Below, piece after piece: positions 17,875 through 26,188 of a DNA stretch of 64,000 bases. The DNA is taken from assembly GCF_950097975.1 (NCBI RefSeq), contig NZ_CATNHF010000012.1:186001-250000 (forward strand). Reading direction: 5' to 3'. This DNA is from Microbacterium sp. T2.11-28 (GTDB lineage: Bacteria; Actinomycetota; Actinomycetes; Actinomycetales; Microbacteriaceae). The notes beneath the pieces were generated by a model that was not told where the DNA came from, did no database searches, and saw only the letters and a program-made list of their open reading frames with translations. A program made the translations under genes and the position numbers. How positions within the stretch are numbered: the first letter of the stretch is position 1; every line of letters begins with the position of its first letter.

Positions 17875-18762
17875 ATGAACAAGCGACACCTCCTGAGCAC
17901 CCTTGCGCTCGGATCCGCCGCCGCCCTCGCCCTGACCGGCTGCGCCGGTTCGACCGGCGACGACGCAGCGGCCTCGAAGGAGATCACGATCGGCGTCTTC
18001 AACGGCTGGCCCGAGGGCGAGGCCGTCTCGTACCTGTGGAAGCTGATCCTGGAGGACGAGGGCTACGACGTCGACCTCGAGTACGCGGACGCCGGGCCGG
18101 TGTTCCAGGGCGTCGCGGGCGGCGACTACGACGTGGCGCTCGACGGCTGGCTGCCGATGACCCACGCCGCCTACTTCGAGCAGTTCGGCGACGACATCGT
18201 CGACCTCGGCTCGTGGAACGACGACGCCAAGCTCACGGTCGCCGTGAACGCGGACGCCCCCGTCGAGTCGCTGAGCGACCTCGCCGCCGCGGCCGACCAG
18301 TTCGACAACCGCCTCATCGGCATCGAGCCGGGCGCCGGCCTCACCGCCGCCACGCAGGACGAGGTCATCCCGACCTACGGCCTCGACGGCATGGACTTCG
18401 TCACCTCGTCGACGCCCGCCATGCTCGCCGAGCTCGACAGCAAGCTCGCCGCCGGCGAGAACGTCGCGGTGACGCTGTGGCGTCCGCACTGGGCCTACGA
18501 CGCGTACGACATCAAGGACCTCGCCGACCCCGAGGGCACCCTCGGCGACGCGGAGTCGATCCACACCTTCACCCGCACCGGGTTCGAGACCGATCACCCC
18601 GAGGTGAACGAGTGGCTCGCGGAGTTCCGCATGGACTCCGAGGTGCTGTTCTCGCTCGAGAACGTCATGTACAACACCGGCGAGGACGTCACCGACTACA
18701 CCGACATCGTGCGCCAGTGGATGACCGAGAACCAGGAGTGGGTGGACTCGCTCACCGCGTGA
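17875..18762 (+). CDS. opuAC: Glycine betaine-binding lipoprotein
   Basis: The 295-residue protein has a lipoprotein signal peptide with lipobox LTGC near residue 22. The mature part is an OpuAC fold: ITIGVFNGWPEGEAVSYLW, the domain-swapping region VALDGWLPMTHAAYFEQF, and LWRPHWAYDAYDIKDLADP near residue 200, where Trp residues would form the aromatic betaine cage. It is the third gene of the osmoprotectant operon. The ATG follows GGAGGAAAGGAAGAAC. Choline or proline betaine are possible alternative ligands. Confidence 0.92.
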   Translation: MNKRHLLSTLALGSAAALALTGCAGSTGDDAAASKEITIGVFNGWPEGEAVSYLWKLILEDEGYDVDLEYADAGPVFQGVAGGDYDVALDGWLPMTHAAYFEQFGDDIVDLGSWNDDAKLTVAVNADAPVESLSDLAAAADQFDNRLIGIEPGAGLTAATQDEVIPTYGLDGMDFVTSSTPAMLAELDSKLAAGENVAVTLWRPHWAYDAYDIKDLADPEGTLGDAESIHTFTRTGFETDHPEVNEWLAEFRMDSEVLFSLENVMYNTGEDVTDYTDIVRQWMTENQEWVDSLTA

Positions 18763-18778
18763 GCCGCGTCCCTCTTCG

Positions 18779-18858
18779 CCGAACCGACACGCTCCGCCCG
18801 AGCCGACACGTCCCGCACGTCGCGGAGCGTGTCGGTTCGGCGTTTACGTGTCGGCTCG
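18779..18858. repeat. Family C inverted repeats at a convergent junction
   Basis: CCGAACCGACACGCTCCG (18779-18796) pairs perfectly with CGGAGCGTGTCGGTTCGG (18823-18840). A second pair, CGAGCCGACACGT (18799-18811) with ACGTGTCGGCTCG (18846-18858), is interleaved with the first rather than nested. The region separates the convergent opuAC gene and the gene ending at 18844, and its last arm runs into that gene. Confidence 0.85.
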
Positions 18859-19593
18859 CGGGGCCTCGGCAGCCGGGACCTCGGAGGCGGGGAGTTCGAG
18901 GGCGACCTTCTTCTCGAGCACGACGATGGCCTCGTCCGAGAGGGAGATGAGGCCGTCGAGCTCCCGGCGGGCGCGCTTGTACGCGCTCTGCCGCTCGGCG
19001 GGTGTCGCCGCTTCGTCGACGGCGACCGACAGCAGCTGCTTCGCCGTCGCGAGGCGCTTGCGCTCGGCCTCGCTGAGACCGCTTGTGCTCTGGCGGCGGG
19101 CGTCACGCTCGGCGAGCTCGAACGCCACCTCGTAGTCGGTCACGGCGGCGCGGTACTCGGCGACCTGCTCGGGCGTCACCTTGGCGGACGCCGAGGCGGG
19201 ACGCGCGCGGTCGGCGACCTTCTTCGCCTTCAGGAACGCGGCCGTGAGCGGCTGGCGACCATCGCTCATGGCGGGATAGTCGATGAGCTTGGCGACATCG
19301 AGCTCGTACTCGAGCCAGCGCGCGGTGACGTCGTCGTGCGTCTCGAACAGCTTCTGCAGCTGGTCCGGCAGCGGCGACGGGCGCGTGATCGGCTGCGGTT
19401 CCGAGGAGTGGGCGACCGCCTTGTGGCCGGCCTGCACGGCCTTCAGCTCGCCCTTGACCCGCAGCAGCTCCAGCCGCCGGTTGTGCCGGCGGGTGGCGAG
19501 GTAGTCCCAGCGCTTCACGGCGGCGCCGGCCACGCCCATCAGCGGGAAGGCCAGCCACCAGTAGTGGCCGAGGAAGGTGAGGATCTGATCCAC
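18844..19593 (-). CDS. Membrane-anchored coiled-coil protein of unknown function (paralogue 1)
   Basis: The 249-residue protein has one hydrophobic segment near residues 8-26 (HYWWLAFPLMGVAGAAV), then a charged, mostly helical body rich in Ala, Glu and Arg. It shares a core with the adjacent upstream gene: W(L/M)EYExDxAx5PAMSDGRQPLTAAxL, centred near residue 95 here. I do not recognise the family. The GTG at 19593 was chosen because a -10 TAGGGT (19606-19601) lies seven bases upstream and the membrane segment follows at once. The last codons (Arg-Ala-Asp-Thr-stop) are encoded by a family C repeat arm, so the native C-terminus may once have been different. Confidence 0.65.
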   Translation of the reverse strand: MDQILTFLGHYWWLAFPLMGVAGAAVKRWDYLATRRHNRRLELLRVKGELKAVQAGHKAVAHSSEPQPITRPSPLPDQLQKLFETHDDVTARWLEYELDVAKLIDYPAMSDGRQPLTAAFLKAKKVADRARPASASAKVTPEQVAEYRAAVTDYEVAFELAERDARRQSTSGLSEAERKRLATAKQLLSVAVDEAATPAERQSAYKRARRELDGLISLSDEAIVVLEKKVALELPASEVPAAEAPRADT

Positions 19594-19603
19594 TCGCCCG
19601 ACC

Positions 19604-20701
19604 CTACCCTTCCGTCGTCGGGGGACGCGTCCGCGAGCGCGCCGGAACGGGCCAGACCGGCTCGGGGCCGGAGGTGGACCCCGGACGCCGCCGGGGTTCG
19701 CCCGCGGACTCGGGATCGCCCGCGGCCTCGGAATCGGTGGGGCCGCGGTCCTGGTCGTGCGCCGGCGGCCGGGGAGCTGCCTGCGGGGAGGGCGACGGCC
19801 GACGACCGTCCGCGGACGACAGCCGCGCATCCAGGGCGGATGCCGCCGCCTCCGCGGCCCGGGTGAGCGCCTCGGTCGAACGGGCGACCGCCGTCTGGGC
19901 GAGCACCGACCAGGGTGCTGATCCCGGTTCGGCGGGCGCGTCGCCCGTCGTGCTGCGCGGCGGTGCCGATGCGCCGGCCGGGGCGGTGCCCGCCGCGCGC
20001 GCCTGGCGCCACGCCTCCTTCTCGGCGGCGTCGAACGCCCGCTCCAGCCGCTGCACCGCATCCCGGTACGCCGCGAACTGCGCCGCCGCCACCTGCGATC
20101 GAGCGACCTGCGTCGGCGTCGGCCGCAGGCTCGAGGCCTCCGCGCGCACCGTCAGATACGCGGCGGTCAGCGGCTGCCGGCCGTCGCTCATCGCCGGGAA
20201 GGCGAGCACCCGTGCGGCATCGGTCTCGTACTCCATCCACCGTGCGGTCACCGCGTCGTGGGCGGCGGTGAGGCGGGCCAGCGGCAGCTCCTCGGTCGCC
20301 GAGGCCCCGCGGGCCGCATGGGAGAGTGCGGCGCGTGCAGCGGTCATCCGCGCGCGTCCCGCCCGCACGGCCGCCGTGGCTGCGCGGGCCTCGCGCTGGG
20401 CGGACTGCAGCTCGAGCCGCGCTGCGGCCACATCGGCGGCGGTTGCGTGCGACGCGGTCCGCTCGGCCTGCACCCGCGCGAGGTCGGCGCGGGCCACCCG
20501 GGCGGCGCCGCGGGCGGCGACGGAGCGCTGCCGGGCGATGCGCAGCTCGTGCTTGGCGGCCTCGTGCGCGAGGCGCCGGGCGCGCTCGGAACGCTGGTGC
20601 CGAAGCCCCAGCCATCCGAGCCAGCCGGCGGTGCCGGTTCCGATCACGGCCGGCCCCAACCACCAGAACTCGGCGATCGTCGTCCAGACGAGCGGGTCCA
20701 T
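19604..20701 (-). CDS. Membrane-anchored coiled-coil protein of unknown function (paralogue 2)
   Basis: The 365-residue protein begins with a hydrophobic segment (residues 12-32, FWWLGPAVIGTGTAGWLGWLG). A long Ala/Arg-rich helical region at about 35-140 probably forms a coiled coil. The core shared with the downstream paralogue follows (MSDGRQPLTAAYL near residue 165). The tail is Pro/Ser/Asp-rich and disordered, from about residue 245. It ends ten bases before the paralogue's GTG, so the pair may be one unit, although the second gene also has a -10. Start ATG 20701 has GAGGAC in front and a TAGCAT (20713-20708) six bases upstream. No known domain is recognisable. Confidence 0.65.
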   Translation of the reverse strand: MDPLVWTTIAEFWWLGPAVIGTGTAGWLGWLGLRHQRSERARRLAHEAAKHELRIARQRSVAARGAARVARADLARVQAERTASHATAADVAAARLELQSAQREARAATAAVRAGRARMTAARAALSHAARGASATEELPLARLTAAHDAVTARWMEYETDAARVLAFPAMSDGRQPLTAAYLTVRAEASSLRPTPTQVARSQVAAAQFAAYRDAVQRLERAFDAAEKEAWRQARAAGTAPAGASAPPRSTTGDAPAEPGSAPWSVLAQTAVARSTEALTRAAEAAASALDARLSSADGRRPSPSPQAAPRPPAHDQDRGPTDSEAAGDPESAGEPRRRPGSTSGPEPVWPVPARSRTRPPTTEG

Positions 20702-20764
20702 GTCCTCATGCTAACCAGCATGGCTGAATCCCCACCGGGCGTCTCGGGTCGTCTCCGCGGCGCC

Positions 20765-20817
20765 GTGTCCCATTTCCGGTCGGTCGCGTGGGCGAGGAAC
20801 GACCGGAAATGGGACAC
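20765..20817. repeat. Family B perfect inverted repeat
   Basis: GTGTCCCATTTCCGGTCG (20765-20782) and CGACCGGAAATGGGACAC (20800-20817) are perfectly complementary over 18 bp with a 17-base loop. It lies between the start of the 20701 gene and the end of the small gene at 20879. Confidence 0.9.
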
Positions 20818-20878
20818 GTGCCGCCGATGAGGGGACATGCGTCCGGTGCGTGCGAACCGGCGGGGACGGGGCGGGGGC

Positions 20879-21031
20879 TCAGCCGAAGAGCAGGGCCAGG
20901 ACGGTGGCGCCGCCGCCGACGAGGATCAGCGACACGATCGCGATCCACGCGACGATGCGGGTGCGGCGCGTGCGCGCCTCGTTCATGCCGGCGTACTCGT
21001 CGGGTTCGGGAGACGACTTCGACAGGCTCAT
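20879..21031 (-). CDS. Small single-span membrane protein downstream of purL
   Basis: This 50-residue protein has a charged N-terminal half ([22 protein letters not shown]) and one C-terminal membrane helix ([25 protein letters not shown]). It overlaps the purL stop by ATGA, so it is translationally coupled to purL, which supports it being a real gene despite its size. Function is unknown; the N-in, C-out orientation follows from the Arg cluster before the helix. Confidence 0.65.
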   Translation of the reverse strand: MSLSKSSPEPDEYAGMNEARTRRTRIVAWIAIVSLILVGGGATVLALLFG

Positions 21032-23361
21032 GCGCCCACCTCCTGGATGACATCGCCGAAGACCGCAGGCAGCGTGCCGCGCGACGTCTCGCGCAGCTGC
21101 GACAGCGGGATCGTGAACACGTCCTGCACCTCGAGCGCGGGCTCGTCGCCGTCGGCGGCCGGGTCGGTCACGCCGATGCGGAGCACGGGGTAGCCGCGGC
21201 CCTCGCAGAGGCCGCGGAACTTGACGTCCTCCTCGCGGGGCACCGAGACGATGACGCGGCCCGTGGACTCGCTGAACAGCGCGGTCGCGGCATCCACGCC
21301 GTCGCGCTCCATGATCTCGCGCAGCCACACGCGGGCGCCGACGCCGAAGCGCAGGACGCCCTCGGCGAGCGCCTGGCCGAGACCGCCTGCCGACAGGTCG
21401 TGCGCGCTGGAGACGAGCTCCTGCTGCGATGCCGCGTGGATCAGCTCGGCGAGCTTCTTCTCCTGGGCGAGGTCGACCGCCGGCGGGCGTCCGCCGAGGT
21501 GGTCGTGGACCGTGCCGGCCCATGCGGAGCCGCTGAGCTCGGTGGCGGTCACGCCGAGGAGGTAGATGTTCTCGCCGGCGTCCTGCCAGCCCGACGGGAT
21601 GCGGCGGGCGACATCGTCGATGATGCCCAGCACGCCGACCACCGGGGTCGGGAAGATCGGCTGGTCGCCGGTCTGGTTGTAGAAGCTCACGTTGCCGCCG
21701 GTGACCGGCACGCCGAGCTCGAAGCACGCGTCGGCGAGGCCATCGACGGCCTGCCCGAACTGCCACATGACCTCGGGGTTCTCGGGGCTGCCGAAGTTGA
21801 GGCAGTCGGTGACGGCGGTGGGCACCGCGCCGGTGACGGCGACGTTGCGGTACGCCTCGGCGAGGGCGAGCTGCGCGCCAGCGTACGGGTCGAGCTGGCA
21901 GTAGCGGCCGTTGCAGTCGGTGGCGATCGCGAAGCCCAGGCCCGACTCCTCGTCGACGCGGATCATGCCGGCGTCGTCGGGGAAGCTCAGGGCCGTGTTC
22001 CCCATGACGTAGTAGTCGTACTGGTTGGTGATCCACGAGGTGTCGGCCAGGTTCGGGCTCGACAGCAGCTGCAGGAATTGCGTGCGCAGCGTCTCGGGGT
22101 CGTCGGTGCGGGGCAGGGCGGATGCCGAGTCGTCGCGCAGCGCGTCGATCCACGTCGGATAGGCGACGGGGCGCTCGTAGACCGGGCCGTCGACGGCGAC
22201 GGTCGAGGGGTCGACGTCGACGATCTGCTCGCCGTGCCAGAAGATCTGCAGGCGTCCGTCGCCGGTGACCTCGCCGAGCACGCTCGTCTCGACCTGCCAC
22301 TTGTCGACCACGGCGAGGAACGCGTCGAGCTTCTCGGGCGCGACGATCGCCATCATGCGCTCCTGGCTCTCGCTCATGAGGATCTCCTCGGGCGTGAGCG
22401 ACGGGTCGCGCAGCAGCACGTTCTCGAGGTCGACGCGCATCCCGCTGCCGCCGTTGGCGGCCAGCTCGCTCGTCGCGCACGAGATGCCGGCGGCGCCCAG
22501 GTCCTGGATCGCCTCGACCAGCTCATCCCGGTACAGCTCCAGGCAGCACTCGATGAGCACCTTCTCGGCGAACGGGTCGCCGACCTGCACGGCCGGACGC
22601 TTGGTCGGGCCGCCGTCGGCGAACGTGTCGGAGGCGAGGATCGACGCGCCGCCGATGCCGTCGCCGCCGGTGCGCGCACCGAACAGCACGACCTTGTTGC
22701 CGGCGCCCGAGGCGTTCGCGAGCTTGAGGTCCTCGTGGCGCAGCACGCCCACCGCGAGCGCGTTGACGAGCGGGTTGCCCTGGTAGACCGAGTCGAACAC
22801 GGTCTCGCCGCCGATGTTGGGCAGTCCGAGGCAGTTGCCGTAGAACGAGATGCCGCTGACGACGCCGTGCACGACGCGCGCCGTGTCGGGGTGGTCGATG
22901 GCGCCGAAGCGCAGCTGATCCATGACCGCCACGGGGCGGGCGCCCATCGAGATGATGTCGCGGACGATGCCGCCGACACCCGTGGCGGCACCCTGGAAGG
23001 GCTCGATGTAGCTCGGGTGGTTGTGCGACTCGACCTTGAAGGTCACCGCCCATCCCTCGCCCACGTCGACGACGCCCGCGTTCTGCCCCATGCCGACCAT
23101 CAGGCGCTCGCGCATCTGGTTGCTGACCTTCTGTCCGAAGCGGCGCAGGTAGATCTTGGACGACTTGTAGGAGCAGTGCTCGCTCCACATCACCGAGTAC
23201 ATCGCCAGCTCGCCGCTGGTGGGGCGGCGGCCGAGGATCTCGCGGATGCGGTCGTACTCGTCCGGCTTGAGGCCCAGTGCGGCGTACGGCTGCTCGCGCT
23301 CGGGAGTGGCGGCGGCGTTCTCGACGGTGTCGGCAACGGCAGAGGGGGCAGGGGTGCTCAC
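21028..23361 (-). CDS. purL: Phosphoribosylformylglycinamidine synthase subunit II
   Basis: PurL converts FGAR to FGAM using ATP and ammonia delivered by PurQ. The 777-residue length identifies the small PurL that works with separate PurQ and PurS. Characteristic blocks are visible: [55 protein letters not shown] and [25 protein letters not shown] at 23361 is the likely start because the sequence upstream is low-complexity. GGAG lies about 10 bases before it, and a -10 TAGACT lies around 23415-23410. The partners purS and purQ are 21 kb away on the same strand. Confidence 0.95.
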   Translation of the reverse strand: MSTPAPSAVADTVENAAATPEREQPYAALGLKPDEYDRIREILGRRPTSGELAMYSVMWSEHCSYKSSKIYLRRFGQKVSNQMRERLMVGMGQNAGVVDVGEGWAVTFKVESHNHPSYIEPFQGAATGVGGIVRDIISMGARPVAVMDQLRFGAIDHPDTARVVHGVVSGISFYGNCLGLPNIGGETVFDSVYQGNPLVNALAVGVLRHEDLKLANASGAGNKVVLFGARTGGDGIGGASILASDTFADGGPTKRPAVQVGDPFAEKVLIECCLELYRDELVEAIQDLGAAGISCATSELAANGGSGMRVDLENVLLRDPSLTPEEILMSESQERMMAIVAPEKLDAFLAVVDKWQVETSVLGEVTGDGRLQIFWHGEQIVDVDPSTVAVDGPVYERPVAYPTWIDALRDDSASALPRTDDPETLRTQFLQLLSSPNLADTSWITNQYDYYVMGNTALSFPDDAGMIRVDEESGLGFAIATDCNGRYCQLDPYAGAQLALAEAYRNVAVTGAVPTAVTDCLNFGSPENPEVMWQFGQAVDGLADACFELGVPVTGGNVSFYNQTGDQPIFPTPVVGVLGIIDDVARRIPSGWQDAGENIYLLGVTATELSGSAWAGTVHDHLGGRPPAVDLAQEKKLAELIHAASQQELVSSAHDLSAGGLGQALAEGVLRFGVGARVWLREIMERDGVDAATALFSESTGRVIVSVPREEDVKFRGLCEGRGYPVLRIGVTDPAADGDEPALEVQDVFTIPLSQLRETSRGTLPAVFGDVIQEVGA

Positions 23362-23466
23362 GCGGCTGGGCTCCAAGACTCGGGATGCCGGCGGGGGATC
23401 GGCCTCCAGTCTAGTTCGCGGCACCGCGCCGCCGCCGCCCTCCGCTGCTCATGCTCATGCTCATCC

Positions 23467-23552
23467 GCCGAGCCGACACGCTTCTACCGAGCCGACACGC
23501 TGCGTGCGGTTCATACCGTGTCGGCTCGCACGGCGCGTGTCGGCTCGGCGGC
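23467..23552. repeat. Family C repeat cluster upstream of purL
   Basis: Two left motifs (CGCCGAGCCGACACGC near 23467 and CCGAGCCGACACGC near 23487) face two right motifs (CGTGTCGGCTCG near 23517 and GCGTGTCGGCTCGGCGG ending 23552). The outer pair is perfectly complementary over 16 bases. It separates purL from the acidic repeat gene at 23572. Confidence 0.85.
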
Positions 23553-23571
23553 TGCGGTGGGGGGCCGGGGC

Positions 23572-23874
23572 TCAGGCCTCGTCGATGACGCCGATGCCGG
23601 TCGCCTGATGGCTGGGCTCGGAGTCGTCGTGCGCGGGTGCCTTCGGCTCCTCGCCCGGCGCCTTCTCGGTGCTGGGCTCCTCGAGCTCGGCGGTCGAGGG
23701 CACCTCGGCCTCCGTTCCGCTGTCGGCGGCGGGAGCCTCGTCGATCGCGGCGTCGGCGGTGCCGTCCGCGTCGGACGTGGACTCGGTCGCGTCGGGTGTC
23801 GACTCGGTCGCGTCGGGTGTGGACTCGGTCGTGTCGGGTGTGGACTCGGTCGCGTCGGGTGTCGATTCGGTCAT
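23572..23874 (-). CDS. Acidic low-complexity protein with heptapeptide repeats
   Basis: The 100-residue protein starts with about five copies of a seven-residue unit (TESTPDA/T), then an Asp/Glu/Pro/Ala-rich stretch, and ends in ATGIGVIDEA. It has no hydrophobic segment and should be disordered and very acidic. The repeats are encoded by 21-bp tandem units (23780-23872). No family is recognised. The ATG at 23874 lacks an obvious ribosome site. Family C repeats flank the gene on both sides, and it could be a poorly conserved lineage-specific gene. Confidence 0.5.
   Translation of the reverse strand: MTESTPDATESTPDTTESTPDATESTPDATESTSDADGTADAAIDEAPAADSGTEAEVPSTAELEEPSTEKAPGEEPKAPAHDDSEPSHQATGIGVIDEA
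23780..23872 (-). repeat. 21-bp tandem repeat in the acidic protein gene
   Basis: Units begin at 23780, 23801, 23822, 23843 and 23864 (plus-strand text GACTCGGTCGCGTCGGGTGT plus one base). Copies differ at one to three positions. The period is a multiple of three, so copy-number changes would preserve the frame. Confidence 0.9.
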
Positions 23875-23976
23875 GGCGCATCCCTCTCTCGACGGCGCAG
23901 GACCCCGCGCCGATGTGGACTCGTGCCGTCAGTGTCACTCCCCGGCATCCGCCGCGGTACGGGGTTGACACCGCGC

Positions 23977-24060
23977 GCCGAGCCGACACGGTCCCGCCGA
24001 GCCGACCCGAATCCACACGACCGCATCCAGGCGGCGCGCGCGCACCGTGTCGGCTCGGCG
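23977..24060. repeat. Family C inverted repeat in a divergent gap
   Basis: CGCCGAGCCGACACGGT (23977-23993) pairs perfectly with ACCGTGTCGGCTCGGCG (24044-24060). An extra left motif, CCGCCGAGCCGACCCG, sits inside the loop. It lies 54 bases before the promoter of the DksA-like gene. Confidence 0.85.
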
Positions 24061-24125
24061 GCGGGGAGAGGGGCCGCGGGGGCGGGGGCGGAGAAACGGC
24101 GGCGAAACGGGCGTAGCCTCGGCCC

Positions 24126-24461
24126 ATGACCCGGGCGATCCTCGAGGCGCGATTGCGCGAACTCGATACGGCGCTGGCGCGACTGGACGCCGACGACGCG
24201 TCGCTGCGTCACGACCGCGCCGACGCGACGGCCGACGACGAGCACGACCCCGAGGGGTCGACGCTGTCGGGCGAATGGCAGCGGGTCGACGCCCTCCGCC
24301 GGGCCCGGCTCGATGAGCGCGCCGAGGTGCTCGCCGCACTCGACCGGGTGGAAGCCGGCACGTACGGCATCTGCGCCGTCTGCGGCCGGCCGATCCCGGC
24401 GGCGCGGCTCGAGGTCCGCCCGATGGCGACGACCTGCGTCGCCTGCGCGGCAGCCGTCTGA
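24126..24461 (+). CDS. DksA/TraR-type C4 zinc-finger protein
   Basis: The 111-residue protein has a coiled-coil N-terminal region (residues 1-75) and a C-terminal zinc finger CAVC-x17-CVAC. The finger is preceded by GTYGIC, as in DksA/TraR and actinobacterial RNA-polymerase-binding relatives. Such proteins bind the RNA polymerase secondary channel, but the conserved acidic tip of true DksA is not certain here, so a general regulator role is inferred. A -10 TAGCCT (24114-24119) ends six bases before the ATG, so the mRNA is likely leaderless. Confidence 0.8.
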   Translation: MTRAILEARLRELDTALARLDADDASLRHDRADATADDEHDPEGSTLSGEWQRVDALRRARLDERAEVLAALDRVEAGTYGICAVCGRPIPAARLEVRPMATTCVACAAAV

Positions 24462-24499
24462 CGCCCACGAGACTGCCGCCCCAGCCGGCAGCCCCCGCC

Positions 24500-24530
24500 T
24501 TGACTTCAAGCGCATGAAGTACCGCAGGCT
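24500..24530 (+). promoter_or_regulatory. MerR-type promoter and operator
   Basis: TTGACT (24500-24505) and CAGGCT (24525-24530) are separated by 19 bp, the long spacer used by MerR-activated promoters. The inverted repeat ACTTCA-AGCGCA-TGAAGT (24503-24520) fills the spacer. The -10 ends six bases before the merR ATG. The geometry strongly suggests autoregulation by the adjacent MerR protein, including its downstream SDR gene. Confidence 0.75.
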
Positions 24531-24536
24531 GGGTGC

Positions 24537-25040
24537 ATGACGTCGATGAGCACCGCCGTGGTGGCGGGCACCCTCTCCATCCAAGAGACCTCGCGCCGGA
24601 CCGGCCTGAGCGAACCGACGCTGCGCTACTACGAGCAGGTCGGGATCATCCCGCCGGTCCCCCGCGACCGGGAGAGCGGCCATCGCCGCTTCCCCGCGGC
24701 CGTGCTGACCACCCTGCAGACCCTCGCCTGTCTCCGCGCGGGAGGGATGCGGATCAACGACATGCGGCGCTACGTGGAGCTGATGGGCCGGGGGGATGCG
24801 GCGGCGGCCGAGCAGCGCGAGCTCTTCACCGTGCAGGCGGGGCGCCTCGCGGCGGACATCGACCGCATGCAGACGCAGCTGGCCTACCTGCGCGCCAAAG
24901 CGGCCCTGTGGGACGCGCGGGTGCGCGACGACACCGAGGCGGAGCGGCGGGCGACGGCGGAGGTCGTCGCCATCGCCGAGCGACTGAATCCCGAGGGTCG
25001 CGAACCGGTGGGCCCATCCGACGACAGGAGACGACCATGA
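24537..25040 (+). CDS. MerR-family transcriptional regulator
   Basis: The 167-residue protein has an N-terminal MerR winged helix (SIQETSRRTGLSEPTLRYYEQVGIIPPV, residues 14-41, then GHRRFP) and a coiled-coil dimerisation helix around residues 95-130 with no metal-binding cysteines. It therefore probably senses an organic or redox signal. The operator described above lies in its own promoter, and the downstream SDR gene overlaps its stop by ATGA. This MerR-oxidoreductase pairing is common in actinobacteria and implies that the SDR acts on the inducer or a related carbonyl compound. ATG 24546 is a possible alternative start. Confidence 0.88.
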   Translation: MTSMSTAVVAGTLSIQETSRRTGLSEPTLRYYEQVGIIPPVPRDRESGHRRFPAAVLTTLQTLACLRAGGMRINDMRRYVELMGRGDAAAAEQRELFTVQAGRLAADIDRMQTQLAYLRAKAALWDARVRDDTEAERRATAEVVAIAERLNPEGREPVGPSDDRRRP

Positions 25041-26104
25041 CGACCGACACCACGCCGACGACTGCCGGCCGCGAAGGTGGACCGGCGCCGCTCGTCCTCG
25101 TCACCGGCGGCTCCGGCTACGTGGGCGCCCACACCGTCGCAGCCCTCCTGCGGCAGGGCTATCGTGTCCGCACGACGGTCCGGTCCGCCGATCGCTCCGA
25201 CGAGGTGGCGTCGCAGCTGGCCGCGGCGGGCGTCGACGCGAGCGGGCTCGAGTTCGCCGTGGCCGACCTCAGCGCGGATGCCGGATGGGGGGACGCGGTG
25301 GCAGGAGCGGATCACGTGCTGCACGTCGCGTCGCCCTTCCCTCCCGCCGGGACGGTGGACAACGACGACGAGATCATCGTTCCGGCTCGCGACGGCACGC
25401 TGCGCGTCCTGCACGCGGCGCACGACGCGGGCGTGCGACGAGTGGTGATGACCTCGTCCTTCGCCGCCGTGGGCTACGGAGCGGTTCCCCGAGACCTCTA
25501 CACGGAGGCGGACTGGACCGAGCCCACCGATGACAACACCGCCTACATCCGCTCGAAGGCGATAGCGGAGCGTGCCGCGTGGGACCTGGTGGCGGGATGG
25601 GGCGGGTCCACGGAGCTCACCGTCGTCAACCCCGTCGGGATCTTCGGTCCGGCGCTCGGGCCGAAGCTGTCGGTGTCGCTCGGATTCGTGAAGGCCCTGC
25701 TCGAGGGGGCGATGCCGGTGGTGCCTCGCCAGATCTTCGGCGTCGTCGACGTGCGGGATGTCGCCGACCTGCACATCCGCGCCATGCTCCATCCGCGAGC
25801 CGGAGGCGAGCGCTTCCTCGCGGTCAGCGGCATGTCGAGCTTCTACGGGGTGGGGCAGATCCTTCGACGCCGACTCGGCGACCTCGCCGCGGCGGTGCCC
25901 GAGCGCGAGCTCACCGACGACGAAGTGCGCGAGCGCGCCACCTCGGATCCCGCCCTCAGGGAGTCCGTCAGCCAGCTCGGGCGGACGCCGGTCATCAGCA
26001 GCGAGAAGGCCCGCCGCGTTCTCGGATGGTCGCCGCGCGACGTCGAGGACACGATCGAGGACTCCGCGCGCAGTCTCATCCGGCTCGGCCTCGTGCAGGG
26101 ATGA
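25037..26104 (+). CDS. NAD(P)-dependent extended SDR (dihydroflavonol reductase-like)
   Basis: The 355-residue enzyme has a Rossmann motif VTGGSGYVGAHT at about residues 21-32, the catalytic YIRSK (YxxxK) near residue 174 and a Ser in VVMTSSFAAVGYG. The layout is that of extended short-chain dehydrogenases of the dihydroflavonol-4-reductase/aldehyde reductase group; the true substrate is unknown. It overlaps merR by four bases and is controlled by the MerR promoter. A longer upstream frame is a shadow of merR. Confidence 0.85.
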   Translation: MTTDTTPTTAGREGGPAPLVLVTGGSGYVGAHTVAALLRQGYRVRTTVRSADRSDEVASQLAAAGVDASGLEFAVADLSADAGWGDAVAGADHVLHVASPFPPAGTVDNDDEIIVPARDGTLRVLHAAHDAGVRRVVMTSSFAAVGYGAVPRDLYTEADWTEPTDDNTAYIRSKAIAERAAWDLVAGWGGSTELTVVNPVGIFGPALGPKLSVSLGFVKALLEGAMPVVPRQIFGVVDVRDVADLHIRAMLHPRAGGERFLAVSGMSSFYGVGQILRRRLGDLAAAVPERELTDDEVRERATSDPALRESVSQLGRTPVISSEKARRVLGWSPRDVEDTIEDSARSLIRLGLVQG

Positions 26105-26144
26105 CCGGTCGTCGCCGGGTTCGCACTCGGCGCACCCGGGGGTG

Positions 26145-26188
26145 TTGACACGGAGCTCCGCGCGGTCTAACGTGCAACCAAATGGTTG
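26145..26188 (+). promoter_or_regulatory. arsR promoter with start-codon operator
   Basis: TTGACA (26145-26150) and TAACGT (26168-26173) have a 17-bp spacer, an excellent promoter. The perfect inverted repeat CAACCA-AA-TGGTTG (26175-26188) begins two bases after the -10 and includes the ATG of the regulator (26182), so repressor binding would cover the transcription start. The transcript is at most about two bases longer than the coding sequence. Confidence 0.8.

Noticed and set aside
20788..24129. 1113-codon plus-strand frame
   Set aside because: It is antisense to purL and its neighbours and reads through two family C repeats.
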